A stretch of 34,686 nt of DNA. Source: Streptomyces sp. (GTDB taxonomy: Bacteria > Actinomycetota > Actinomycetes > Streptomycetales > Streptomycetaceae). The stretch covers positions 1 through 34,686 of the forward strand of contig NZ_JAPSKN010000048.1 of assembly GCF_031181705.1 (NCBI RefSeq). Reading direction: 5' to 3'. Positions 18,712-24,876 of the stretch are shown here, piece after piece; positions within the stretch are counted from its first letter, which is position 1, and each line of letters opens with the position of its first letter. The notes beneath the pieces are model-generated. The model was not told the origin of the DNA. It saw nothing but the letters and a program-made list of their open reading frames with translations, and made no database searches. Position numbers and translations under genes: made by a program.

Positions 18712-18975
18712 TCAGACGGCCGCCTTCTTGAGCCGGCGGCGCTCCCGCTCGGACAGGCCGCCCCAGATGCCGAAGCGCTCGTCGTTGGCGAGGGCGTATT
18801 CGAGGCACTCGGAGCGGACCTCGCAGGCGAGGCAGACCTTCTTGGCCTCCCGGGTCGAGCCGCCCTTCTCGGGGAAGAAGGACTCGGGGTCGGTCTGGGC
18901 GCACAGTGCGCGCTCCTGCCAGCCGAGCTCCTCGTCCGCGTCGTCGACCAGCAGTTGCTGCACCGTCTCGGTCAT
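18712..18975 (-). CDS. whiB: Sporulation regulator WhiB
   Basis: The 87-aa protein is a Wbl-family iron-sulfur transcription factor. The four cluster ligands are C25, C48, C51 and C57, the GIWGG turn is at 69-73, and a basic tail (SERERRRLKKAAV) would bind DNA. From memory it is nearly identical to S. coelicolor WhiB. WhiB works with WhiA, and with the vegetative sigma factor, to stop aerial growth and start sporulation septation. ATG 18975 is preceded by GAGGGG. A long upstream region (to 19416) with a good promoter fits a developmentally controlled gene. The neighbours (mannose, F420, LCP genes) are what I recall around mycobacterial whiB2. Confidence 0.98.
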   Translation of the reverse strand: MTETVQQLLVDDADEELGWQERALCAQTDPESFFPEKGGSTREAKKVCLACEVRSECLEYALANDERFGIWGGLSERERRRLKKAAV

Positions 18976-19048
18976 GTGCGCCCCTCGTCTGTCTTTCGCG
19001 TCCCCGTGATCTAGCCGTTACCGATTCCGGCTGAACGACACGAGTGAA

Positions 19049-19078
19049 ATTACAAGTGTGCGGCTCCGGGCGAGTCAA
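19049..19078 (-). promoter_or_regulatory. Probable whiB promoter
   Basis: Minus strand: -35 TTGACT (19078-19073), an 18-base spacer, -10 TGTAAT (19054-19049). The transcript would start near 19042 and have a leader of about 65 bases before the whiB ATG. whiB of S. coelicolor is reported to have two promoters; this is the only clear one I see. Confidence 0.6.
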
Positions 19079-19416
19079 GCCGAGATCTGCTATTGAGCCC
19101 CTTATTCACTCTGCGGAACCAAGCCCATGCGGAAAGTGTTCAAATCACCATAAAACCTGACACACAGACGGAGCCCCGAAGGGCTCACGCTGTCCGCCGG
19201 ACCCCTCGCAGACCTCTGTGGAGAAGGACGCCCAGGAGTTCGATCCCGTTCCGACACGTCCCTCGAAGCGAACCGGATCACATTTGGATCACGAGTGCGC
19301 AACGGGGTTTGTCCGTCCGGATGGACGCCATGTGTCCCGGCAAGGCCATGAACAAACCTTTCATCTGAGGGATCGACCGGATGAGGTGAACCACATCCCA
19401 CATACCGGGTGCCGAG
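19079..19416. promoter_or_regulatory. Divergent regulatory region between whiB and the cysteine dioxygenase leader
   Basis: This 338-bp stretch is less GC-rich than its surroundings and lacks an ORF with Streptomyces codon bias. It holds a small hairpin GAGCCC-CGAA-GGGCTC (19171-19186) and a direct repeat GGATCAC-N4-GGATCAC (19275-19292; one helical turn apart). A TGACACA element (19158-19164) resembles one half of a BldD site; BldD is known to control whi genes, but the other half does not match. An imperfect palindrome GGATGAGG-TGAA-CCACATCC (19379-19398) ends 18 bp before the -35 of the dioxygenase promoter. Confidence 0.4.
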
Positions 19417-19445
19417 TTGACAGTGCGGGTGTGAACCGGTGTCCT
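19417..19445 (+). promoter_or_regulatory. Promoter of the poly-Cys leader ORF and cysteine dioxygenase
   Basis: Consensus -35 TTGACA (19417-19422), a spacer of exactly 17 bases, then -10 TGTCCT (19440-19445; G for A at position 2). Seven bases separate the -10 from the ATG at 19453, so transcription should start on, or within a base of, that ATG: a leaderless arrangement. Confidence 0.65.
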
Positions 19446-19452
19446 TGTGGGC

Positions 19453-19545
19453 ATGCTCGCGAACTTGGCACTCACCACGACCCGCACCGCCGGGTCCGTC
19501 GGTGCTGCCCACGCTCGCTGTAGCTGTTGCTGTTCCAGCTGTTGA
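19453..19545 (+). CDS. Leaderless 30-aa cysteine-rich leader peptide (candidate Cys attenuator)
   Basis: An ATG-TGA ORF of 30 codons lies 89 bp before the cysteine dioxygenase gene. Its last ten residues are ARCSCCCSSC: five Cys in the final eight codons (19519-19542), four of them TGT, a rare codon in Streptomyces. The promoter places the transcript start at the ATG. Poly-Cys leaderless short ORFs are known in mycobacteria as cysteine-responsive attenuators of downstream genes; a cysteine dioxygenase downstream fits that logic. The Cys codons arise partly from a direct repeat, AGCTGTTG (19522-19529, 19537-19544), so RNA pairing could be what is conserved instead. No Shine-Dalgarno is present. 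Translation is unproven. Confidence 0.6.
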   Translation: MLANLALTTTRTAGSVGAAHARCSCCCSSC

Positions 19546-19590
19546 GCCCCACCCGCTCCAGCTGAAGGCCGGGCCACCCGTCTCCCGGCC
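19521..19590 (+). promoter_or_regulatory. Candidate attenuator RNA: competing AGCUG arms and a GC hairpin
   Basis: Three segments can pair with one another: UAGCUG (19521-19526), CAGCUG (19536-19541) and CAGCUG (19559-19564). The first two lie over the leader peptide Cys codons. A perfect 7-bp hairpin follows (GGCCGGG 19567-19573, CCCGGCC 19584-19590, 10-base loop). The T-rich TTCTTTTC (19607-19614) and the RBS GAGGAA (19618-19623) of the dioxygenase come next. Which pairings form was not computed. Confidence 0.4.
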
Positions 19591-19634
19591 GCCGTTCCCT
19601 CTGACCTTCTTTTCACTGAGGAACCACCACACCC

Positions 19635-20141
19635 ATGAACAGCGACAGCGACCTCCAGATCGCCGGCGACATCCTCGAGGTCACGCACCTGCTCCAGACC
19701 CCGCGGGAGCATCCGTCCACCGTCGCCGATTTCGTCGGACTCGCCCGCACCCTCGCCGAGGACCGCTCCCAGTGGGAGCACCTCGTCCGCTACGACGCGA
19801 CCAGCCGCTGGTACCACCGGCTGCGCAGCGGTCCGGGCTACGAGGTCTGGCTGCTGTCCTGGGTGCCCGGGCAGGGCAGCGGGCTGCACGACCACGGCCG
19901 TTCCTCCGGGGTGCTGACCGTGCTGGAGGGCACGCTGACCGAGCGCACGGAGCGGGGCACGCGCGCGTTGCGCGCGGGCGCGCAACGCGTGTTCGCGCCG
20001 GGGTACGTACACGAGGTGGTGAACGACGCACTGGAACCGGCGGTGAGTCTGCACGTGTACCACCCGGGGCTGACGGAGATGCCGATGCACACGGCCCCGC
20101 ACTGCGACGCCCGCACCGAGCCGGGCGCCGTCACGGCCTGA
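19635..20141 (+). CDS. Cysteine dioxygenase
   Basis: The 168-aa cupin oxidises L-cysteine to cysteine sulfinate with an Fe(II) centre. The three expected iron ligands are visible: H85 and H87 in GSGLHDHGRSSG, and H126 in GYVHEVVN. A tyrosine in SLHVYHPGL (Y142) matches the conserved active-site Tyr region. ATG 19635 has GAGGAA 11 bases upstream. It follows the poly-Cys leader ORF and stands alone before cofD (68-bp gap). It sits between whiB and the F420 genes, which I recall as nearly adjacent in mycobacteria, so it looks like an insertion into that conserved block. Specificity for cysteine rather than another thiol is a family inference, supported by the leader. Confidence 0.9.
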   Translation: MNSDSDLQIAGDILEVTHLLQTPREHPSTVADFVGLARTLAEDRSQWEHLVRYDATSRWYHRLRSGPGYEVWLLSWVPGQGSGLHDHGRSSGVLTVLEGTLTERTERGTRALRAGAQRVFAPGYVHEVVNDALEPAVSLHVYHPGLTEMPMHTAPHCDARTEPGAVTA

Positions 20142-20158
20142 CCGGTGCGCGTCGCCGG

Positions 20159-20187
20159 TTGTCCACAGCCGCGCACCGGTTGTCACA
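20159..20187 (+). promoter_or_regulatory. DnaA box and near-copy upstream of cofD
   Basis: A perfect TTGTCCACA (20159-20167) is followed 12 bases later by TTGTCACA (20180-20187), the same word with one C missing. Both are embedded in a longer direct repeat that begins CCGGTTGTC. They could be DnaA-binding sites or the operator of an unknown regulator of cofD. A weak -10 (GAGACT, 20197-20202) lies 7 bases before the cofD ATG. Confidence 0.4.
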
Positions 20188-20209
20188 GGCGCCTGCGAGA
20201 CTGGCTCCC

Positions 20210-21169
20210 ATGCGCATTGTGGTTCTGGCAGGCGGCATCGGTGGTGCCCGGTTCCTGCGTGGTCTGAAGCGGGCCGCGCCGGACGCGGACATCACGGTCA
20301 TCGGCAACACCGGCGACGACATCCACCTCTTCGGGCTGAAGGTCTGCCCGGACCTCGACACGGTGATGTACACGCTCGGCGGCGGCATCAACGAGGAGCA
20401 GGGCTGGGGCCGGGCCGACGAGACCTTCCACCTGAAGGAGGAACTCGGGGCGTACGGCGTCGGGCCCGAGTGGTTCGGCCTCGGCGACCGGGACTTCGCC
20501 ACGCACATCGTGCGGACGCAGATGATCGGCGCCGGGTACCCGCTGAGCGCGGTGACGCAGGCCCTGTGCGACCGGTGGCAGCCGGGCGTGCGGCTGATCC
20601 CCATGACCGACGACCGGGTCGAGACCCATGTGGCGGTCGAGATCGACGGGGAGCGCAAGGCGATCCACTTCCAGGAGTACTGGGTGCGGCTGCGCGCCTC
20701 GGTGCCCGCGCAGGCGGTCGTGCCGGTCGGCGCCGACCAGGCGAAGCCCGCGCCGGGCGTCCTGGAGGCCATCGCCGAGGCGGACGTGATCCTGTTCCCG
20801 CCGTCCAACCCGGTGGTGTCGATCGGCACGATCCTCGCGGTGCCCGGCATCCGGGAGGCGATCGCCGAGGCCGGGGTGCCGGTGGTCGGCCTCTCCCCCA
20901 TCGTCGGTGACGCGCCCGTGCGGGGCATGGCCGACAAGGTGCTGGCCGCGGTGGGCGTGGAGTCGACGGCGTCGGCGGTGGCCGAGCACTACGGGTCGGG
21001 CCTGCTGGACGGCTGGCTCGTCGACACGGTCGACGCGGGCGCGGTGGAGCGGGTCGAGGCGGCCGGGATCCGCTGCCGGGCCGTGCCGCTGATGATGACC
21101 GACACCGACGCGACCGCGCGGATGGCCCGGGAGGCGCTGGCCCTGGCGGAGGAGGTGCGCGGCGCGTGA
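20210..21169 (+). CDS. cofD: CofD/FbiA: phospho-(enol)pyruvyl or lactyl transferase of F420 biosynthesis
   Basis: The 319-aa product joins the activated three-carbon phosphate donor (EPPG in actinobacteria) to Fo, giving (dehydro-)F420-0. It begins [19 protein letters not shown] with the nucleotide-binding GGIGG (8-12) and NTGDD (33-37). DTVMYTLGG, the [17 protein letters not shown] segment and [15 protein letters not shown] are also family hallmarks. ATG 20210 may be leaderless. Its stop overlaps the GTG of the next gene (GTGA), giving the fbiA-fbiB pair of actinobacteria. Confidence 0.96.
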   Translation: MRIVVLAGGIGGARFLRGLKRAAPDADITVIGNTGDDIHLFGLKVCPDLDTVMYTLGGGINEEQGWGRADETFHLKEELGAYGVGPEWFGLGDRDFATHIVRTQMIGAGYPLSAVTQALCDRWQPGVRLIPMTDDRVETHVAVEIDGERKAIHFQEYWVRLRASVPAQAVVPVGADQAKPAPGVLEAIAEADVILFPPSNPVVSIGTILAVPGIREAIAEAGVPVVGLSPIVGDAPVRGMADKVLAAVGVESTASAVAEHYGSGLLDGWLVDTVDAGAVERVEAAGIRCRAVPLMMTDTDATARMAREALALAEEVRGA

Positions 21170-22482
21170 GCGGTGACGAGCAGCGCACCGGCGGATACCG
21201 GGTGTGGGCCGTGAGCGGGCTCCCCGAGGTCGCCGCCGGGGACGATCTGGCCAAACTGATAGCCGCCGCCGAGCCCGGGCTGGCCGACGGGGACATCCTG
21301 CTGGTCACGTCGAAGATCGTGTCCAAGGCGGAGGGCCGGATCGTCCGGGCGGCGGACCGGGAGGCCGCGATCGACGCCGAGACGGTCCGGGTGGTCGCCC
21401 GCCGGGGCAGCCTGCGGATCGTCGAGAACCGGCAGGGCCTGGTCATGGCCGCGGCCGGGGTCGACGCCTCCAACACCCCTGCCGGCACGGTGCTGTTGCT
21501 GCCCGAGGACCCGGACGCGTCGGCCCGTGCCCTGCGCGAGGGGCTGCGCGACGCCCTCGGCGTCGACGTCGGGGTCGTCGTGACCGACACGTTCGGGCGG
21601 CCCTGGCGGGCCGGGCTGACGGACGTGGCGATCGGCGCCGCCGGAGTGCGCGTGCTCGACGACCTGCGCGGGGGCACGGACGCCCACGGCAACCCGCTCA
21701 GCGCCACCGTCGTCGCCACGGCCGACGAACTCGCCGCCGCGGGCGACCTCGTCAAGGGCAAGGCAGCCGGGCTGCCCGTCGCGGTGGTGCGCGGGCTGTC
21801 CCGCGTCGTGGGGGAGGACGGCGGAGAGGGGGCGCGGGCCCTGGTGCGCGGCGCCCGCGACGACATGTTCCGCCTCGGCACGTCGGAGGCGGTCCGGCTG
21901 GCGGTGACCCAGCGGCGCACGGTCCGGGCCTTCACGGACGAGCCCGTCGACCCCGGTGCCGTACGGCGGGCGGTGGCCGCGGCCGTGACGGCGCCCGCGC
22001 CGCACCACACGACGCCGTGGCGGTTCGTGCTGCTGGAGTCGCAGGAGTCGCGGACGCGGCTGCTGGACGCCATGCGGGAGGCGTGGATCGCCGATCTGCG
22101 GCGGGACGGAAAGTCGCAGGAGTCGATCGCCAGGCGGGTGCGGCGCGGGGACGTCCTGCGCAACGCGCCCTACCTCGTCGTCCCCTGCCTGGTCATGGAC
22201 GGCTCGCACACCTACGGGGACGCGCGGCGGGACGGCGCCGAGCGGGAGATGTTCGTCGTCGCCGCCGGTGCCGGCGTGCAGAACCTCCTGGTCGCGCTGG
22301 CCGGGGAGCGGCTGGGGTCGGCGTGGGTGTCCTCGACGATGTTCTGCCGGGACGTGGTGCGCGAGGTGCTGGAGCTGCCGGCGGACTGGGACCCGATGGG
22401 CGCGGTGGCGGTGGGACATCCGGCGGAGGAACCCCGGCCGCGGGCGGAGCGGGACCCGGGGGCGTTCATCGAGGTGCGGTGA
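21166..22482 (+). CDS. fbiB: CofE/FbiB: F420-0:gamma-L-glutamate ligase fused to a nitroreductase-fold domain
   Basis: The 438-aa bifunctional protein adds the gamma-linked glutamate tail to F420-0. Its C-terminal FMN domain reduces dehydro-F420 to F420 in actinobacteria. The ligase is residues 1 to about 245 ([37 protein letters not shown] start, [21 protein letters not shown]). The nitroreductase fold runs from about 250 ([15 protein letters not shown]) to the end ([16 protein letters not shown]). The two-domain length is what I recall for mycobacterial FbiB. The GTG start overlaps the cofD stop by 4 bases, implying translational coupling. Confidence 0.96.
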   Translation: MSGDEQRTGGYRVWAVSGLPEVAAGDDLAKLIAAAEPGLADGDILLVTSKIVSKAEGRIVRAADREAAIDAETVRVVARRGSLRIVENRQGLVMAAAGVDASNTPAGTVLLLPEDPDASARALREGLRDALGVDVGVVVTDTFGRPWRAGLTDVAIGAAGVRVLDDLRGGTDAHGNPLSATVVATADELAAAGDLVKGKAAGLPVAVVRGLSRVVGEDGGEGARALVRGARDDMFRLGTSEAVRLAVTQRRTVRAFTDEPVDPGAVRRAVAAAVTAPAPHHTTPWRFVLLESQESRTRLLDAMREAWIADLRRDGKSQESIARRVRRGDVLRNAPYLVVPCLVMDGSHTYGDARRDGAEREMFVVAAGAGVQNLLVALAGERLGSAWVSSTMFCRDVVREVLELPADWDPMGAVAVGHPAEEPRPRAERDPGAFIEVR

Positions 22483-22506
22483 GGAAGGTGGGGTGAGAAG
22501 GACCGG

Positions 22507-22530
22507 CCGGGGCCTACCCTCGTAGGGCCC
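22507..22530 (+). promoter_or_regulatory. Hairpin and possible -10 between fbiB and the DNA glycosylase gene
   Basis: GGGCCTAC and GTAGGGCCC pair with one bulge around CCTC, a likely terminator for cofD-fbiB. The same bases include TACCCT (22514-22519), a possible -10 for the glycosylase gene, with no visible -35. Confidence 0.4.
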
Positions 22531-22565
22531 TCACGGTCTTCGTCTCCTCACCCAGGGACTCATCC

Positions 22566-23567
22566 ATGGCAGGACGGTTCGCTCCCCGGCCCCCGCGCAC
22601 GACGGTGCGCGGGGGGCATGTCGCCGTGGGCTCGGGCGTGCCGCGGCAGGCGGCGGGGCCCGGGCGGGTGCGGGAGTGGGTGCCGGACGGGCCGCTGGAC
22701 CTGGGGCTGGTGCTCGGGCCGTTGCGGCGCGGGCCGGGGGATCCGACGTTCCGGGCGATGCCGGACGGGTCGGTGTGGCGGGCCGCCCTGACGCCGGCCG
22801 GGCCGGGGACGCTCCGGGTGTCCGCGGCCGGTGGCCGGGTCCGCGGGGAGGCCTGGGGGGCCGGGGCCGAGTGGCTGCTGGAGCGGTTGCCGGAGCTGCT
22901 CGGGGCGGCCGATGACCCGTCGGCGTTCGTGCCGCGGCACCGGCTGCTGGCGATGACGCGGCACCGGCGGCCGGGGCTGCGGCTGACGCGGACCGGGCTG
23001 GTGCTGGAGTCGCTGATCCCGTCGATCCTGGAGCAGAAGGTCACGACCGACGAGGCGTACCGGGCGTGGCGGCTGCTGGTGCGCAAGTACGGGGAACCGG
23101 CGCCGGGGCCCGCGCCCGGGCGGATGTACGTGATGCCGGCGCCGCGGACCTGGGCGCTGATCCCGTCCTGGGAGTGGCATCGGGCCGGGGTCGACGACAA
23201 GCGGGCGTCGACGATCCTGCGTGCCGTCCGGGTCGCCGCGCGGCTGGAGGAGGCCGTGCGGATGGAGCCGGTGGCGGCCCGGGCGCGGCTGGAGGTCGTG
23301 CCGGGGGTGGGTCCGTGGACGTCGGCGGAGACGGTGCAACGCAGTCACGGCGCGGCGGACGAGGTGACGGTCGGGGATCTGCATCTGCCGGGGATCGTCG
23401 GGTGGGCGCTGGCCGGGGACCGGGACGCGGACGACTCCGTGATGCTGGAGCTGCTGGAGCCGTACGCGGGGCAGCGGCACCGGGCCGCCCGGCTGATCCT
23501 GCTGAGCGGCCGGGTGCCGGGGCGCAGGGCGCCGAAGATGCCGCGCTGGGACATCGGGCAGATCTGA
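22566..23567 (+). CDS. AlkA-like DNA-3-methyladenine glycosylase (HhH-GPD)
   Basis: The 333-aa product resembles base-excision glycosylases of the helix-hairpin-helix GPD superfamily. The hairpin is LEVVPGVGPWTSAETVQR (about residues 240-257), followed by the acidic segment EVTVGDLHLPG with the expected catalytic Asp. The core before it (VLESLIPSILEQKVTTDEAYRAWRLLVRKYG) matches the family. It would remove alkylated bases. The N-terminal 95 residues are poorly conserved looking. The neighbouring genes give no hint of regulation. Confidence 0.9.
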   Translation: MAGRFAPRPPRTTVRGGHVAVGSGVPRQAAGPGRVREWVPDGPLDLGLVLGPLRRGPGDPTFRAMPDGSVWRAALTPAGPGTLRVSAAGGRVRGEAWGAGAEWLLERLPELLGAADDPSAFVPRHRLLAMTRHRRPGLRLTRTGLVLESLIPSILEQKVTTDEAYRAWRLLVRKYGEPAPGPAPGRMYVMPAPRTWALIPSWEWHRAGVDDKRASTILRAVRVAARLEEAVRMEPVAARARLEVVPGVGPWTSAETVQRSHGAADEVTVGDLHLPGIVGWALAGDRDADDSVMLELLEPYAGQRHRAARLILLSGRVPGRRAPKMPRWDIGQI

Positions 23568-23620
23568 GCGACTGCCCGATGCCCTGGGCTCGGCGTCGGT
23601 GCTGAGGCGGCCGTCGCGGC

Positions 23621-23642
23621 CCGGCCCGGCGAAGCGGGCCGG
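23621..23642. terminator. Bidirectional terminator hairpin
   Basis: CCGGCCCG (23621-23628) pairs with CGGGCCGG (23635-23642) across a 6-base loop, in the gap between the convergent DNA glycosylase and nucleotidyltransferase genes. Confidence 0.7.
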
Positions 23643-23649
23643 CGGCCCT

Positions 23650-24732
23650 CTACTGGTCCGGCGAGAAGCGGACCGCTCCCGCCGGGATCCGGGCGTCGCA
23701 CCATATGCGGGCGCCGTCCCGGAGTTCGTTGTCGGCGCCGATCACCGCGCCGTCGCCGATGACCGTGCCGGTGAGGACCGAGCGTTCACCGACGCGGGCC
23801 CGGCTGCCGATGAGGGAGTCGGTGATGACCGCGCCGGGTTCGATGACCGCGCCCGGCAGGATCGTGCTGCCGAAGACACGGGCGCCCTCGGCGACGAACG
23901 CGCCCTCGCCCACCACCGTGCCGCCCGACAGCTTCGCGTCCGCCGCGACCGTCGCCGTCGGCAGCACCAGGCGGTCGCCGCAGCGGCCGGGTACCGCGGG
24001 GGACGGGGCCCGGCCCAGCACCAGGTCCGCCGAGCCCCGGACGAAGGCCGCCGGGGTGCCCAGGTCCAGCCAGTACGTCGAGTCGACCATGCCCTGCAGG
24101 TGGGCCCCGGCCGACAGCAGGTCGGGGAACGTCTCCCGCTCGACCGACACCGGCCTGCCGGGCGGGATCGTGTCGATGACCGAGCGGCGGAAGACGTAGG
24201 CCCCCGCGTTGATCTGGTCGGTGACGATCTCCTCGGGCGTCTGCGGCTTCTCCAGGAACGCCAGCACCCGGCCCGTGTCGTCGGTGGGGACCAGGCCGTA
24301 CGCGCGCGGGTCGGTCACCTTCGTCAGGTGCAGGGAGACGTCCGCGCCCGTCGACTCGTGGGTGTCGACCAGGGCCCGGATGTCCAGGCCCGTCAGGATG
24401 TCGCCGTTGAAGATCAGGACCGGGTCGTCGGGGCCGGAGTGCAGCCGGGAGGCGACGTTGCGGATGGCGCCGCCCGTGCCGAGCGGCTCCTCCTCCGTCA
24501 CGTACTCCAGGTGCAGGCCCAGCGCGGAGCCGTCCCCGAAGTACGGCTCGAAGACCTCGGCGAGGTAGGACGTGGCCAGGACGATGTGCTCGACGCCCGC
24601 CGCTCTCGCTCTCGCCAGCTGGTGCGTGAGGAAGGGCACCCCGGCCGCCGGGACCATGGGCTTGGGCGTGTGCACCGTGAGCGGGCGCAGCCTGGTGCCC
24701 TTGCCGCCGACCAGGAGGATCGCTTCTGTCAC
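23650..24732 (-). CDS. Sugar nucleotidyltransferase, probable mannose-1-phosphate guanylyltransferase
   Basis: The 360-aa product has an N-terminal nucleotidyltransferase domain (LLVGGKGTRLRPLTVHTPKPMVP at residues about 6-28; later VLIFNGDILTGLDI with the metal-binding Asp). A C-terminal left-handed beta-helix of hexapeptide repeats follows (VVGEGAFVAEGARVFG, LPGAVIEPGAVITDSLIG). This is the two-domain layout of GDP-mannose pyrophosphorylases of the ManC/Rv3264c type, and it would use the mannose-1-phosphate made by manB in this window. NDP-glucose specificity cannot be excluded by eye. It starts at GTG 24732, with AGGAAG upstream. Confidence 0.88.
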   Translation of the reverse strand: MTEAILLVGGKGTRLRPLTVHTPKPMVPAAGVPFLTHQLARARAAGVEHIVLATSYLAEVFEPYFGDGSALGLHLEYVTEEEPLGTGGAIRNVASRLHSGPDDPVLIFNGDILTGLDIRALVDTHESTGADVSLHLTKVTDPRAYGLVPTDDTGRVLAFLEKPQTPEEIVTDQINAGAYVFRRSVIDTIPPGRPVSVERETFPDLLSAGAHLQGMVDSTYWLDLGTPAAFVRGSADLVLGRAPSPAVPGRCGDRLVLPTATVAADAKLSGGTVVGEGAFVAEGARVFGSTILPGAVIEPGAVITDSLIGSRARVGERSVLTGTVIGDGAVIGADNELRDGARIWCDARIPAGAVRFSPDQ

Positions 24733-24755
24733 GTGTCGTCTCTGCTTCCTGCCGG

Positions 24756-24789
24756 GACCGGCCGAACTGTCTTTCGGCCGGTCAGTGTA
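24756..24789 (-). promoter_or_regulatory. Perfect palindrome overlapping a probable promoter of the nucleotidyltransferase gene
   Basis: An 11-bp inverted repeat (GACCGGCCGAA 24756-24766, TTCGGCCGGTC 24773-24783, 6-base loop) lies immediately downstream of a possible -10 TACACT (minus strand, 24789-24784). It could be the terminator of the upstream amidase gene, or an operator over the transcription start of the nucleotidyltransferase gene. Confidence 0.55.
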
Positions 24790-24876
24790 TGCAGACCGTT
24801 CCGTGGCGCCTTCGCCGGCCGTGCGGCAGTTCCGTCCCCTGTCCCCGCATGCCCCCGACGGCGGTCGAACGTGTGC

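Noticed and set aside
14891..19009. A 1372-codon open frame on the plus strand opposite the glycosyltransferase, and similar long antisense frames (for example 3256-5046)
   Set aside because: High GC removes stop codons from the shadow frames. Their products are Arg/Gly/Ala-rich without domains, and the opposite strand holds clear genes.
19093..19632. Open frames of 91, 101 (plus) and 176 (minus) codons in the whiB to dioxygenase gap
   Set aside because: They lack RBS and G/C third-position bias and have random composition. They overlap promoter elements and one another.
19960..19990. Inverted GCGCGTTGCGCGC-type repeat
   Set aside because: It lies inside the cysteine dioxygenase coding sequence and is explained by Ala/Arg codons.
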